A DNA stretch of 64,000 bases from Auanema rhodensis. Its lineage: Eukaryota > Nematoda > Chromadorea > Rhabditida > Rhabditidae. Positions 1 to 12,443 of this stretch are shown one piece after another. The stretch is from positions 8,866,001 through 8,930,000 of the forward strand of contig OZ059899.1 of NCBI GenBank assembly GCA_964057225.1, written 5' to 3'. Made by a program: the position numbers and the translations under genes. Below the pieces are notes generated by a model that made no database searches, was not told the DNA's origin, and saw nothing but the letters and a program-made list of their open reading frames with translations. Positions within the stretch are counted from its first letter, which is position 1. Every line of letters begins with the position of its first letter.

Positions 1-432
1 GTTAAGGATTTTTGCAAAGTTTTTTTTTCAATGGTGCTCCTTCATTATCACTGTTATTATTGATGTCTCTTGTTCTCTATGCCTTTCTTTTTTAGAAATA
101 TTTTCCAAATTCTTTAGGAATTTCTTAACTTCCAAAGTGTCCTTATTTTGTTTTATTATTTAAATTATATTGCTATAAAGATTTTTATGTTCAATTACTT
201 TTATATAATTTATTGAAATACTAATGAAAAGATAATAATATAATCAACTATTCCAAAAAATAACCTGTTATATATTAAAAAGTATTATTACTAGATTAAA
301 AATAATAAGAATATGCACTAATTTTATGATAATTGTATGTGAAGCATTATTATCATCAGATGAAGTATTACTTGTATTCAATTAAAAACACATTATATAT
401 AAAGAGAGAACGAGAAAGTGAGAGAACGAGAA

Positions 433-435
<3 letters not shown>

Positions 436-488
<53 letters not shown>
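436..488. repeat. (GA)n microsatellite
   Basis: A run of about 25 GA dinucleotides, preceded by two imperfect copies of a short purine unit (gagaacgagaaagtga). The rest of the first 520 bases is AT-rich and shows no gene. It lies just downstream of the stop codon of the RRM/RS gene. Confidence 0.95.
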
Positions 489-491
<3 letters not shown>

Positions 492-523
492 GGAGATACC
501 TATGTACATCCATGACCCATCTT

Positions 524-3093
524 TTATGGTAAATATCCATCTATTTTTTCCATGAACTGTTTTTCCAATTCTTCGAAGTTTTCTATAAGGGCTATCCTTA
601 ACGGCTTTTCTAAGGAATCATCCTTCTCCAACAACTTTTTTGCAACAAAAGCAAATGTATCGCAATCATTTCGGAAAGCCTGAAAAGAGAAAAATGAATT
701 TATTAAAGATTTAAGAAATTATTTACAAACCAATTCAAGTTTTTTCTTTTTGACTAAAAATCTCTCCAAATCTATTTCATTCAACGAAGTTATTTTTTCA
801 TCACTAAAGTTAAATTGTATTCAATACATTCAGTGATAATATATTAATCACCGTAAACGGCTTCGAAGTTCATCATCAAGATCATCAGGTTTTGATAGAT
901 TAGACAATCGTAGCTTTTTATTATCTTAATCGCATAACTTATTTAATAATATTGAACTTTATCTTACCACTTCCACTACAACTCACAGCTTTAACTGTCA
1001 TTAAAGCATTATTTTGAATATCTTTAAGTTCGTGAAAGTACTGAGATACTTTCAAACATGTTGTTTGGAATGAAGCTCTAGTCTAAACAATTTACTTAAG
1101 AATAAGATAAGAAAAACTTTGAATCATTTTTACCTGAGCTGTAGGATCACCTACTTTAGATGGCGGAGAATTTTCAAAACTATTTTCTTCTACGTTCACT
1201 GATATGCTTTGTCTTTTATTTTCTGTTTGTTGTCGTGGTAAATTAATAGATGATCGAACTTGTTTAGGAATTAAGCTTGTTGGTAGAAGCTTCACAGTTA
1301 GTGGATTGAAGGAAGAGGTTGAAGAAGGTTCTTCCTTAGATACTGCAGCTTGAAGCTCATTAACATCATCTGTTGATTCACTTCTTATTTTTCTGCAAAA
1401 TATCGATATTTATCTGGTTTCAAACTAAATACCAAAATTATAGCAATCATGTATTTACTGACGTTTTACGAATTAGAAGCTGCTCTTCGTGAATGGAATC
1501 GTATGACTGTATGTTTGGACTCGGAGTTCGTGATTTTGGAGAATCTATATCATCTATAGCTGGCTCGTCGATTGTTGTTGGTTCCAATATTTTTAAAGTT
1601 ACATCCTCAAATAAAAATAGGTTTTTGATTCCATAAAATATAAAATAAATACTTTTAAATTGATCTTCAATTGGTTTGTAGGAGCGACATTTTTTTCAGA
1701 CTTATTCAAGAGCAGTGGCGTTTCAGAATTTTCGCTAGTGGACATTGTCTCTGGATTTTCCTTATCATCTGAAAATGATGCCCTGTTTTCATTTTCTAAC
1801 ATTTGATTTATAATTCGTTTAGAATTATATTGACCATTCAATTGTTTGTCGCTTAGAGAGCGTGGGCTGTTCGAATCTCGTTTAGAATGTTCTGATGATG
1901 TACTTCTACTTCGAGAATATCGAGAAGATCTATATTATATTTTTTGATTAAAGAAAATTTTATCTGTTAGAGCAACCTTTCTTTTTCTCTTCGACGGCCT
2001 CTTTTCTCATCTTCTAATCTGTCTTCACGATCAGAGTATCGTTTACGGTAGTTGTAGGACTCACGTGAAGATGAACGAGAACGCTGATCTGTTCGACTTC
2101 TCGTTTTTCTAGAATTGTATATGCATTATTATATTTAATTCATATTAAGAATACCTGGAATCTGTACTAGCTGAACTGAGAACAGATGAACTTCGAGATC
2201 TGCTACGATCACGATGTCTGTAAACATATGTGAATTAATAATATCAAGAGAATATATATTTGTACTTGCTATTCCGATAACTTTTCCGACCATAGCTTGA
2301 TGATGATCTTCCACGATTCTTCACGTCTTAATCAAATTTCAATATTATGAATATATTTCAAATCTCACGAATAGCTTTATATTGAGCAAATCGTCGAATA
2401 TCTTTAAACCATGTTAAATCACATTTGTGACCTAATATATCATCTTCGGAGAATCTTAAAGAAAAACATTTGTTTGTTATCTTGTTTGTTTGTTAGAGTT
2501 TAGTGTTAATATTACCTTTTCATGGCAAGCTTAGCATCATCACGAGTTTCAAAACGAACTGCAACAAACAGTCGGATATTATCAGGACTTGATCTTACGA
2601 AATCAAATGAAACTGGACCTACTTTATCCTCGAAAAAATTCCTATAAAGTCAATAATTCATTGTTATATAAATGAAAAAAGATTCAATTTATTTACTTGT
2701 ATGTAACCTTTACCGCATATCACATTCATATTGTAAAAATCTATATATGAAGATTCAAGAAACAAGTAAACCGAGGATAATATACTAACAACAATAAGAA
2801 ACATAAAAATTGTAATGTAATCCTTGCATTTTTAAGAATAAAATAGCTTTAACAGCTGATTTAAAACTGGAAATTATAATAATTATAAAATATAAATTTG
2901 TATTCTGATAACACATTCCATGTTAAATATGCCTGATAATATATATATTTTCATCTATTAATACATACTTTATATCATTAGTTGACATGGAACCAGGTAA
3001 ACCACGTATAAATATGGTATGTTTTGATTCAGGTACATCTTCTTCATTTATTCTTCTGGAGCGTTGATGATGATGATAGTTCATGTAAGACAT
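524..3093 (-). CDS. RRM and RS-rich protein with periphilin/Lge1-like C-terminus
   Basis: Multi-exon gene read from ATG at 3093 to TAA at 524. The N-terminus is followed by an RNA-recognition motif (RNP2-like IFIRGLPG; RNP1-like LFVAVRFE) split by a ~330-bp intron. Next comes a long Arg/Ser and charged stretch (RSRSRSSSVLSSAS, KRGRREKERSRYSRSRS) and a low-complexity middle. The last exons (524-1083) encode a helical tail with NDCDTFAFVAKKLLEKDDSL and EKPLRIALIENFEELEKQF. This tail resembles the C-terminal Lge1-like coiled coil of vertebrate periphilin, a nuclear protein of the HUSH silencing complex; yeast Lge1 partners the H2B ubiquitin ligase Bre1. Splice phases join in all exons I followed. 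A nuclear RNA/chromatin role is inferred from domains. An ordinary SR-type splicing factor is the alternative. The gene call is strong; the periphilin link is moderate. Confidence 0.8.
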
Positions 3094-4195
3094 TTCAATT
3101 TAATGATCCTAATAGTTTAAAAATTAAAATTTTGTATAGTTTATATGAAAAGAATATGTTCTACAATTTGAAAAACAAAGAAAAAGAAGAATAAGAATAA
3201 GAAGGAAAACTGATATAAATACTTTTTAAATCAACACATATATGAAATAGTAAAACGTTTGTATATTTGTTACTATGTAAGATAAAAAGAAAGAATGAAA
3301 AAGCTAACATTTCACTAGCAGATTTGAAAAATATAGAAATACATGCTGAAATGAAAATTTATGTTTCCCAGGTAACCCACATGACTGAAATATATCATAG
3401 AAAGCATAATCATAATTATACCTAAGCGTCATGTTATATATATATATATATATATATATATTCTATACACATCATAAAAGAAGTAAAATTAATTATAATG
3501 AAGAAAAAATGAATTTTTTTAAAACTGAAATGTTTGAAATTTCAATAAAATTATTGTTAGTTACTGTTAAATTAATAACAAACTTTATACAATATATGTA
3601 TATAAACAAACAATAGTTTTTCTATGAATATATGTACTCAAAATGATATTTTTTGTTGTTAAAATTGAATTTAGTCAGATTATAGAAGTAGAATTGTATT
3701 TGCTTTCAATTCAAATATTAGGAGAGAGGAGATTTTGGAGGAGATGAATATTTTTATAAAAATATCTTGTAATTTATAAAATGAAAAATAAAACTGAAAA
3801 TTACCATTCATTGTAAAGAATCAATATATTTTTTTTTGTCTATTATGTTTTTCCTTTATATACATTTTGATCAATCTTTCATCCATTTCTGAACCTCTTA
3901 TGACGTGATTCTCTCTCAAAGCTATTAGGTTGTGTAGTAACGGTAACTACTAGATACTAATGAAAGACTGAAATGTATATATAATTAATACAAGATGAAT
4001 AATTTTAAAAGATTGGTTAATCTAAAACCTTATAAAATTGAAAAAAAACTTTTCCAAAAAATTTATTATTATCATACAGCTTGAATTACATATCTGGAAC
4101 AATTATCACCCATTTCGGCACAAATATACTGTTAACGTATGATAAGAATAAACTAAAAATGTCTGATATCAATCATTCACAGTAAATGAAACTAA
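3094..4195. other. Intergenic region with (TA)n tract
   Basis: Between the divergent RRM/RS and UGT-like genes. Contains a (TA)n tract at about 3433-3461 and otherwise AT-rich sequence. It must hold both promoters, but no motif stands out and no gene was seen. Confidence 0.6.
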
Positions 4196-6404
4196 ATGAT
4201 TTTTCTACTGTTGTCGATTAGTTTTTGCTTTTTAAACCCGATTGAGACCTCAAAAATCGGTATATTTTCTGGTCCTTTGAGCAAACAGCAGGTATAATTT
4301 AAAATAATAACAACATATATCTAATAATCTATTAATTAACATTTTATTTTAAGGTTAACTTTGCCGTACAACTTGGTAATAATTTGATAAATACTGATAA
4401 TGAAATTATTTTAATTCGCCCAAATAAAAGTTGTAAGGATAGTGATATAAATGTTTCCAAAGATGTAGCATTTCACTAGAATCTCATGTAATAACTTTCC
4501 ATTTTCTTAGATTCATCAAATCTTTTTCAATGTAACTGGAACTGCATGTGAACATGATTTTGAGCACTCAAGGTTCTTATAGACTAATTTAAACTTATTT
4601 TCAAATTGCTGAGCTTTTATAATGAAAATGATTTTATAGAAGAATTTCAAATATAAATCAGTTCACAGATGTCATAGCAAATAACAGAATAGTGGCTGAA
4701 ATGAGTTTAGGCGTTTGTGAAAGTTTTGAACTTTTATTTTATTATTATTTAAAATAATTTTACAGATATATTAAATAATACTCATCTGATTAATGAATTA
4801 ATGGAGAAAAAACTTGATTTAGCAATCTTAAGTGATATTGATTATTGCTTATTAGGGTATTATCTAATTCAAGTTTATATATATTTCTATTATAATTATT
4901 ACAGAATATTTGAAAAAGTTGGTCTGAAAAAATATATAATTGCCACAACAGAAATTCCAGATCAAAATATTTTACTTGAACTTGGAATTCCAGTGATGTA
5001 CAATGCACATAATGGTATTTAATTTATAATTTTTCTATTAAAATACAATTAATTCAGGAGTAAATGAGAAATTGTCTACACGAGTACAAAATTATCTTCT
5101 TAGCTTCTATCAATATTTCTATCAGAAATTCAGCATAGTATTGATAAATTATAATTTTATTCTATTTTATTAAAATTTATTTTGTAGGATAATCGTTTAA
5201 CAGAACTATTTCAATCTAAATATGGATCGAACTTTCCTTCTATTTCAAGTCTTCGTGAACAGGTATAATTCAGAAATATTTGAAATAAATAAATTTTTTT
5301 TCTTTTAAATATTTAATTCATTTAATCATATAAAATTAATATTATCTATAATTTTTGCAATCTACTATATCATATAGTTTATAGATACATATTAATATTT
5401 CAGATAAGACTGATTATAAGTGGAGCTGAACCAATTTTACATAATGAGTCATTGTATAATAATAAAATTCATTTGATTGGTCAATTTTCTCAAAATAATC
5501 AAATTTCAAAGGTATACTAAAACTAATTTATGTCTGGTCACTTTTAATTTTCAGAATTTGGATGCTTTTTTGAAAAATTCAAACAAAGTTGTTATTATAA
5601 ACATGGATGAAGATCAAACTTCGTTCAAATCTATGAATACAGACATTATTAAATTGATTAAGTCTCTTTAAATTATTTTTATAAAAGAAACAAATCTAAA
5701 AATTGCAGAAAACATGAAAATATTAAATTTGTTTGGGTTAGAAGAGAAAAGATTGATCTTCCTCAAAATGCTATTGTATCATCGTTTACACCTTCCAGTA
5801 GATACAGTATTTGAATGCAAAAATAACATTATGAATTCAGATGTTGACAATGTTATTGCTTATATCAACAATGGTAAATATTCAGATGTTGTGTATGGAT
5901 TAGCTAACAAAGTTCCATCACTTATTATCGAACCTAATGCACATTCTGCATATCATACTCGACGTTTTTCCGAAAAGTTTAAAATCTTTTTTTTTATAAA
6001 ATTCATCAGATTTTCAGAAATATATCAGTAATCAGCAATGAAAATGTAATAGAAAGTTTTGAACAAATTCTCACAAGCAGGTAAGTATCGCATGTATATG
6101 GAATATGAAACAAAATCTTATTTTACATAGATATCATCCTAAACCATATCTCTATCAAAGTCTGTTGACGTCATATCCAGAAGAACAGTCTAGAAGACTT
6201 AGTAATATTATTGAAATTGCATTGCATGATAATTCAGTGATTTTATCACAAAGATTATGCATTATTCAATTAACTTCACTTGATATCCTATTTGTTCTGC
6301 TTATTCCAACACTAATCTTGCTTGCAGTTTTGAAGAAAATTGCATCATTATATTATTGGTCATGTTTTGATATAGCATACAAAGAAAAAGTCAAATCTGA
6401 TTAA
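4196..6404 (+). CDS. UDP-glucuronosyltransferase-like protein, active site degenerate
   Basis: Eleven or more small exons give a protein of about 490 residues, close to the usual UGT length. ATG at 4196 starts a signal peptide (MIFLLLSISFCFL). Family landmarks in order: the N-terminal Rossmann start (SKIGIFSGPLSKQQ), a D/C segment (LAILSDIDYCLLG), the mid-protein INM strand, FVWVRREKIDLPQNAIVSSF before the donor-binding region, and a C-terminal membrane helix (LDILFVLLIPTLILLAVL) followed by a basic tail (VKSD end). Introns of 40-50 bp at about 5656-5706 and 5793-5836 restore the frame. Active UGTs use an N-terminal catalytic His and an HGG...E...P...DQ donor signature. Here the first segment has no His and the second reads NNGKYSDVVYGLANKVPSL then IIEP, without HGG or DQ. 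Likely an ER-membrane pseudo-enzyme, or a very divergent transferase. Confidence 0.82.
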
Positions 6405-6623
6405 TATTGTCATTATTTTTTTAAAAATATTTATGTGATTAAAGATCAAAATGATTTATTTTATATAAAATTTATTTTTTACTACCTGACACATAATTGT
6501 TTTATCACAATGAGAGATGCACATTTGAAAATAGACATAATTAATAATGTCTTTCTGATTATGATGTTAGTGAAGCTGATGTCTAAAAGTGAAAGTACTT
6601 TGCAACAAATGTATTATCAGAAA

Positions 6624-9600
6624 CTATACTTGGAATGGTATTATTCCTTTACATTCTCGTTCTTGTTCATAGGTCATAGAATAGCCACCTTCTGATTCAA
6701 AAACAGTTGGACGGAACGATCCTATATGATAGAAGCATATGTAATGAAATATTCAACAGGACTTTTTACCAAATTCAGATCCTTCCTTCAGCATGACAGC
6801 TCTGCCGTCAAACATTAAAGGAATCATTCCATGACTTTCTTGGCTCATTTCGTTATAAGTTGTCGGAACCTAATACAAAATCAAAATTTCAATTGGTGGA
6901 AGAAACTACAGGATACCATTTGTCGTCGCCTATCTAATAGATTACTGCCAGCAGTCTGTTTTGCACACTCAAACTGCCTTGAAATAAAGCCATGGGATTC
7001 TTTATCCATTCCAACATCCATATTATCAGTATATTTTATTTTTGTAGTCTATATTGCAGAAAGGTGATTTCTAAAATTTATCCAAAAAAAACCTGTGAAC
7101 GAAGATTTCCTATGCCATCTTTCGTTTGTTGGACTGCACCTCTTGCTAATAATGGAATAATAGTTTCGCTCGTACCGTCCTGAAAATAAATAAAATATGT
7201 TTTGATTTATTAACTATAATAAAACATCATTGTTTTCGTAAACATGTGAATCAATCACACCAGATATGTTCAGTCGGTTAGCTCCGAATGGTAACATTCC
7301 TGCTCTATTTGCGTATTTTCTCGCATCATTCATTAATGGAATTACAGTTTCAGATTCCAAGGAACCCTATAAAATTCAATTTAAAACAGTAAAACAACAA
7401 TACAATCAATTACTTGTACAAGGTCTTTAGATCCCATATCAATTTTTGAATTCGGATCACGTGGTCTTCCGAATGCTCCCATTCCTTGTTGTGTAACCAA
7501 AGCCGCACTTTGCTCCCATGGAATCACAAATGGGATAGCAACCAAGCTGAAATATTTACGTCATACATCATAGAAGGTTTCATGAAAAACACGTTTTTCT
7601 CGGTTTTCTAGCGTAGCGGATTGATGGAGGTATTCTTTCTTCTTTATTGCGTTCAGCAATAGTTTTTTCAATAGGTGGCATTGGTATAGGCTCCTCCGGT
7701 TCTTTTACAGGAGCTATCCAGTGTGGCTTATATGGTATATTGGCTGATGCATCCATATCAGGATTATTCTCATCTGAAATTTTTCTATTTCCTGAATCTT
7801 GCTTTCAAAAACCTGGAATTTCCAATTCCTCATCCTCCATAGGTTCTTCTTCTTCTTCTGCTTCTTCGTCATCAATTTCCTCTTCATCTTCAGGAGCTTC
7901 TTCTTCGTCTTCATCTTCAGGATCTTCTTCTTCCTCTTCATCCAAATCTGTCACTGGTTCCTCTTCATCTGGATTTGATTTCTTTAGTGGAAAAGATGCT
8001 TCGACCGAAGGTTCTTCTTCACATTCACCAGGCTTCAGTTTCAAAGATTTTTTTTTTGGGTCCGGCTTGCCAGTTGCTGGAGCTTTAGGATCAGGCTTCG
8101 CCTTAGCTGGGGTTTTATCGTCAGGCTTTGCTTTCGCAGGAGTTTTTGGATCCTTCAAACTCATCTTTGGATCTTTCTTGTCTGGTCCTCCAACACGATC
8201 AGCAGGCAGCTCCTCATCTTCGTCAGCTGGTTTCTTCGTTGCCGGTTTGGCCGGAGCTTTAACACCAGGCTTGGCCTTAACTGGGACCTTATCCTCGGGC
8301 TTTGCTTTAACAGGAGCTTTCACTTCAGGTTTCGATGTGGCAGCTTTAGGATCAGGCTTTGCCTTTGCAGGAGTTTTATCGTCAGGCTTTGCTTTCGCAG
8401 GAGTTTTTGGATCTTTCAAGCTCATCTTTGGATCCTTCTTGTCAGGTCCTCCAACATAATCAGCAGGCAGTTCCTCATCTTCGTCGGCTGGTTTCTTCGT
8501 TGCCGGTTTGGCCGGAGCTTTAACACCAGGCTTGGCCTTAACTGGGACCTTATCCTCGGGCTTTGCTTTAACAGGAGCTTTCACTTCAGGTTTCGATGTG
8601 GCAGCTTTAGGATCAGGCTTTGCCTTTGCAGGAGTTTTATCGTCAGGCTTTGCTTTCGCAGGAGTTTTTGGATCTTTCAAGCTCATCTTTGGATCCTTCT
8701 TGTCAGGTCCTCCAACATAATCAGCAGGCAGTTCCTCATCTTCGTCGGCTGGTTTCTTCGTTGACGGTTTGGCTGGAGCTTTAACATCAGGCTTGGCCTT
8801 AACTGGGGCCTTATCTTCGGGCTTTGGTTTAACAGGAGCTTTCACTTCAGGTTTCGATGTGGCAGCTTTAGGATCAGGCTTCACCTTAGCTGGAGTTTTA
8901 TCGTCAGGCTTTGCTTTTGCAGGAGTTTTTGGATCTTTCAAGCTCATCTTTGGATCCTTCTTGTCAGGTCCTCCAACATAATCAGCAGGCAGTTCCTCAT
9001 CTTCGTCGGCTGGTTTCTTCGTTGACGGTTTGGCTGGAGCTTTAACATCAGGCTTGGCCTTAACTGGGGCCTTATCTTCGGGCTTTGGTTTAACAGGAGC
9101 TTTCACTTCAGGTTTCGATGTGGCAGCTTTAGGATCAGGCTTCACCTTAGCTGGAGTTTTATCGTCAGGCTTTGCTTTTGCAGGAGTTTTTGGATCTTTC
9201 AAGCTCATCTTTGGATCCTTCTTGTCAGGTCCTCCAACATAATCAGCAGGCAGTTCCTCATCTTCGTCGGCTGGTTTCTTCGTTGACGGTTTGGCTGGAG
9301 CTTTAACATCAGGCTTGGCCTTAACTGGGGCCTTATCTTCGGGCTTTGGTTTAACAGGAGCTTTCACTTCAGGTTTCGATGTGGCAGCTTTAGGATCAGG
9401 CTTTGCCTTTACAGGAGTTTTATCGTCAGGCTTTGCTTTCGCAGGAGTTTTTGGATCTTTCAAGCTCATCTTTGGATCCTTCTTGTCAGGTCCTCCAACA
9501 TAATCAGCAGGCAGTTCCTCATCTTCGTCGGCTGGTTTCTTCGTTGCCGGTTTGGCTGGAGCATTAACATCAGGCTTGGCCTTAACTGGGACCTTATCTT

Positions 9601-11994
9601 CTGGCTTCGCTTTAACAGGAGCTTTCACTTCAGGTTTCGATGTGGCAGCTTTAGGATCAGGCTTTGCCTTTGCAGGAGTTTTATCGTCAGGCTTTGCTTT
9701 CGCAGGAGTTTTTGGATCTTTCAAGCTCATCTTTGGATCCTTCTTGTCAGGTCCTCCAACATAATCAGCAGGCAGTTCCTCATCTTCGTCGGCTGGTTTC
9801 TTCGTTGCCGGTTTGGCTGGAGCATTAACATCAGGCTTGGTTTTAACTGGGACCTTATCTTCGGGCTTCGCTTTAACAGGAGCTTTCACTTCAGGTTTCG
9901 ATGTGGCAGCTTTAGGATCAGGCTTCGCCTTAGCTGGAGTTTTATCGTCAGGCTTTGTTTTCGCAGGAGTTTTTGGATCTTTCAAGCTCATCTTTGGATC
10001 CTTCTTGTCAGGTCCTCCAACATAATCAGCAGGCAGTTCCTCATCTTCGTCGGATGGTTTCTTCGTTGACGGTTTGGCTGGAGCTTTAACATCAGGCTTG
10101 GCCTTAACTGGGACCTTATCTTCGGGCTTTGGTTTAACAGGAACTTTCACTTCAGGTTTCGATGTGGCAGCTTTAGGATCAGGCTTTGCCTTCGCAGGAG
10201 TTTTTGGATCTTTCAAGCTCATCTTTGGATCCTTCTTGTCAGGTCCTCCAACATAATCAGCAGGCAGTTCCTCATCTTCGTCGGATGGTTTCTTCGTTGA
10301 CGGTTTGGCTGGAGCTTTAACATCAGGCTTGGCCTTAACTGGGACCTTATCTTCGGGCTTTGGTTTAACAGGAACTTTCACTTCAGGTTTCGATGTGGCA
10401 GCTTTAGGATCAGGCTTTGCCTTCGCAGGAGTTTTTGGATCTTTCAAGCTCATCTTTGGATCCTTCTTGTCAGGTCCTCCAACATAATCAGCAGGCAGTT
10501 CCTCATCTTCGTCGGCTGGTTTCTTCGTTGCCGGTTTGGCCGGAGCTTTAACATCAGGCTTGGCCTTAACTGGGACCTTATCCTCTGGCTTTGCTTTAAC
10601 AGGAGCTTTCACTTCAGGTTTCGATGTGGTAGCTTTAGGATCAGGCTTTGCCTTCGCAGGAGTTTTTGGATCTTTCAAGCTCATCTTTGGATCCTTCTTG
10701 TCAGGTCCTCCAACATAATCAGCAGGCAGTTCCTCATCTTCGTCGGCTGGTTTCTTCGTTGCCGGTTTGGCCGGAGCTTTAACATCAGGCTTGGCCTTAA
10801 CAGGGACCTTATCCTCGGGCTTCGCTTTAACAGGAGCTTTCACTTCAGGTTTCGATGTGGCAGCTTTAGGATCAGGCTTCGCCTTAGCTGGAGTTTTATC
10901 GTCAGGCTTTGTTTTCGCAGGAGTTTTTGAATCTTTTTTGTCTAATGTACTAGGCTTCAATGGAATTATTTCTTCTTCTTCGTATTCTTCGTCATCATAT
11001 TCCTCATCTTCGTATTCTTCATCTTCATACTCGTCATCATCAGGAATAGTAGTCTGAAACTTCGAAATGAAATGTAAATGGTGAATATCAAAACAACCGG
11101 ATTATATTTCAATGAAGGCAAAGTGAATGTAGCATTTGTTACAGGAGTTTCAGGTCCGTTTAATTCTTTATCATTACTTATAATTTTTGGAAAGGCTTTA
11201 ATTTGCGGTACAAACTGAAAATTTAGTAACTAAATTAGTCAAAAATCAATGTTTACTCCGTCGTCGTCGTCGTCATCGAAAGATACATCGGATAACTCTT
11301 CTTCTTCTTCGTCTTCAAACGACAGATCTTCAACACTTTCCTGAATAATGTATTTGCATCAAATACAATAAATGTAATTTAATTTTTTTAATTTTTGTTT
11401 ACAAATTTAAAAAACAAAAAATATATATTTGTTATAATATGAAAACAAATAATAATTGTCAACAGAAGATCATCACGTGAGTGAGGACAAAAGGTTTAAG
11501 AAACAGCTGTGGCATATACTAGATGTCTCAAAACGTTTTAACCAGAACAAAAGAATTTATCAAAATGTTCATGATTCATGAAAAAAATTACATTTCTATT
11601 ATTGATTTATCATAATTTGAATAATAACTTTTACTTTTAGATAATATATAATACGATTCTGTTTCAAAGATAACAAACTTAAAGTTCTTTTAATTGTGAT
11701 CTCAAAGCATAGATTTGTTTTAAAAAAGGATTTTGTATACAACTCTTGTTGTGAAAAATTAGAAATATAATTAAAATTGTTGAAAATACTTCTTTGCGAT
11801 GCTGGAAAGTTCAAAATGTTCTTGGTGCCTTCTTAAAGTTTCAAAATCTTATATGTTGGTATAGCAATACAAAACAAAATAAATAATAGTATAAGGTATT
11901 GTATTTAATAATAGTTAATATAATTGTTATAGACTAACCAGATAGAATATGAATAACTAAGATTTAAAACCAAACTTACTTCTTCGTCCGACAT
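6624..11994 (-). CDS. unc-87: UNC-87-type calponin-like repeat (CLIK) protein with giant K/P repeat block
   Basis: ATG at 11994 (MSDEE, then a ~635-bp intron) to TAG at 6624. The N-terminus is very acidic (D/E runs). Then follow about eleven tandem Lys/Pro/Ala-rich repeats (see repeat entry), a second acidic stretch, a 39-bp intron, and a C-terminal region of about five degenerate CLIK units: IPFVIPWEQSAALVTQQGMG, VIPLMNDARKYANRAGMLPF, IIPLLARGAVQQ, ESHGFISRQFECAKQ and ESHGMIPLMFDGRAVM. In C. elegans UNC-87 such units bind and bundle actin in muscle. The spacing and the I-P-L...G pattern support this family, although the consensus is eroded. The repeat block is not a normal part of UNC-87 and looks like an elastic or spacer segment inserted between N-terminus and actin-binding units. 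Protein length is about 1,450 residues. The plus-strand frames through the array are shadows of codon bias. Confidence 0.85.
8060..10945 (-). repeat. In-frame tandem repeat array, 261/231-nt unit, ~11 copies
   Basis: Near-identical units recur at 8247, 8508, 8769, 9030, 9291, 9552, 9813, 10074, 10305, 10536 and 10767. Spacing is 261 nt for the first seven steps and 231 nt for the next three. The 261-nt unit encodes 87 residues (KPEVKAPVKAKPEDKVPVKA ... DEDEELPADYVGGPDKKDPK). The 231-nt form lacks exactly ten codons, the PDDKTPAKAK-like segment. All changes keep the frame. Pro-Glu-Val-Lys clusters resemble titin PEVK spring sequence, with an acidic DEDEELPADYVGGPDKK hinge in each unit. Confidence 0.95.
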
Positions 11995-12443
11995 AGCTGT
12001 GTGCATTCTTTACACTTTGCCCCTGAGCAAGTGAATGAAAAACAGCAAACTCCACCCACTCTAACATCAAAAACAAGCTTTTCCTACTACATTTGTATTT
12101 TAAAAAAAAGAAAGAGATAGGTAGCATAATCACAAAATTGTTGGTCTGAAGTTCAGCAGAACTATACATCAGATTGCATGTTTGCCTAAAATTATTTTTA
12201 ATGGATCAATGATATGAGAAATCTTCGATATATTGCCGTTCTGGCATCAATGTTCAAAAATCTCTTCTTGAACTTCACTTCTCTTCTTTTTTTCTTAGAG
12301 CCTCTATGATATTGAGCTATTGAAGAAGCAATTTGGTATGAATTTGAAGTTTTTAAAGTATCTGATTAACCATTATCAGAGTAAATTAACAATTTTTTTA
12401 GAAAATGAAAAGAAACGATAGAAAAACATTAAAAAAACAACAT
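11995..12443. other. Intergenic region upstream of CLIK gene
   Basis: Holds the CLIK gene promoter and the 3' flank of the coiled-coil gene. No coding exon, TATA box or other distinct motif was recognised. Confidence 0.5.

Noticed and set aside
8060-10945. CRISPR-like or satellite interpretation of the repeat array
   Set aside because: Units are contiguous, 231-261 nt, have no spacers, and keep a protein frame.
7647-11057. Series of plus-strand ORFs with Gly/Ser/Leu repeats over the array
   Set aside because: They are antisense shadows of the Lys/Pro-rich minus-strand repeats; they break at the same point of every unit and have no splice context.
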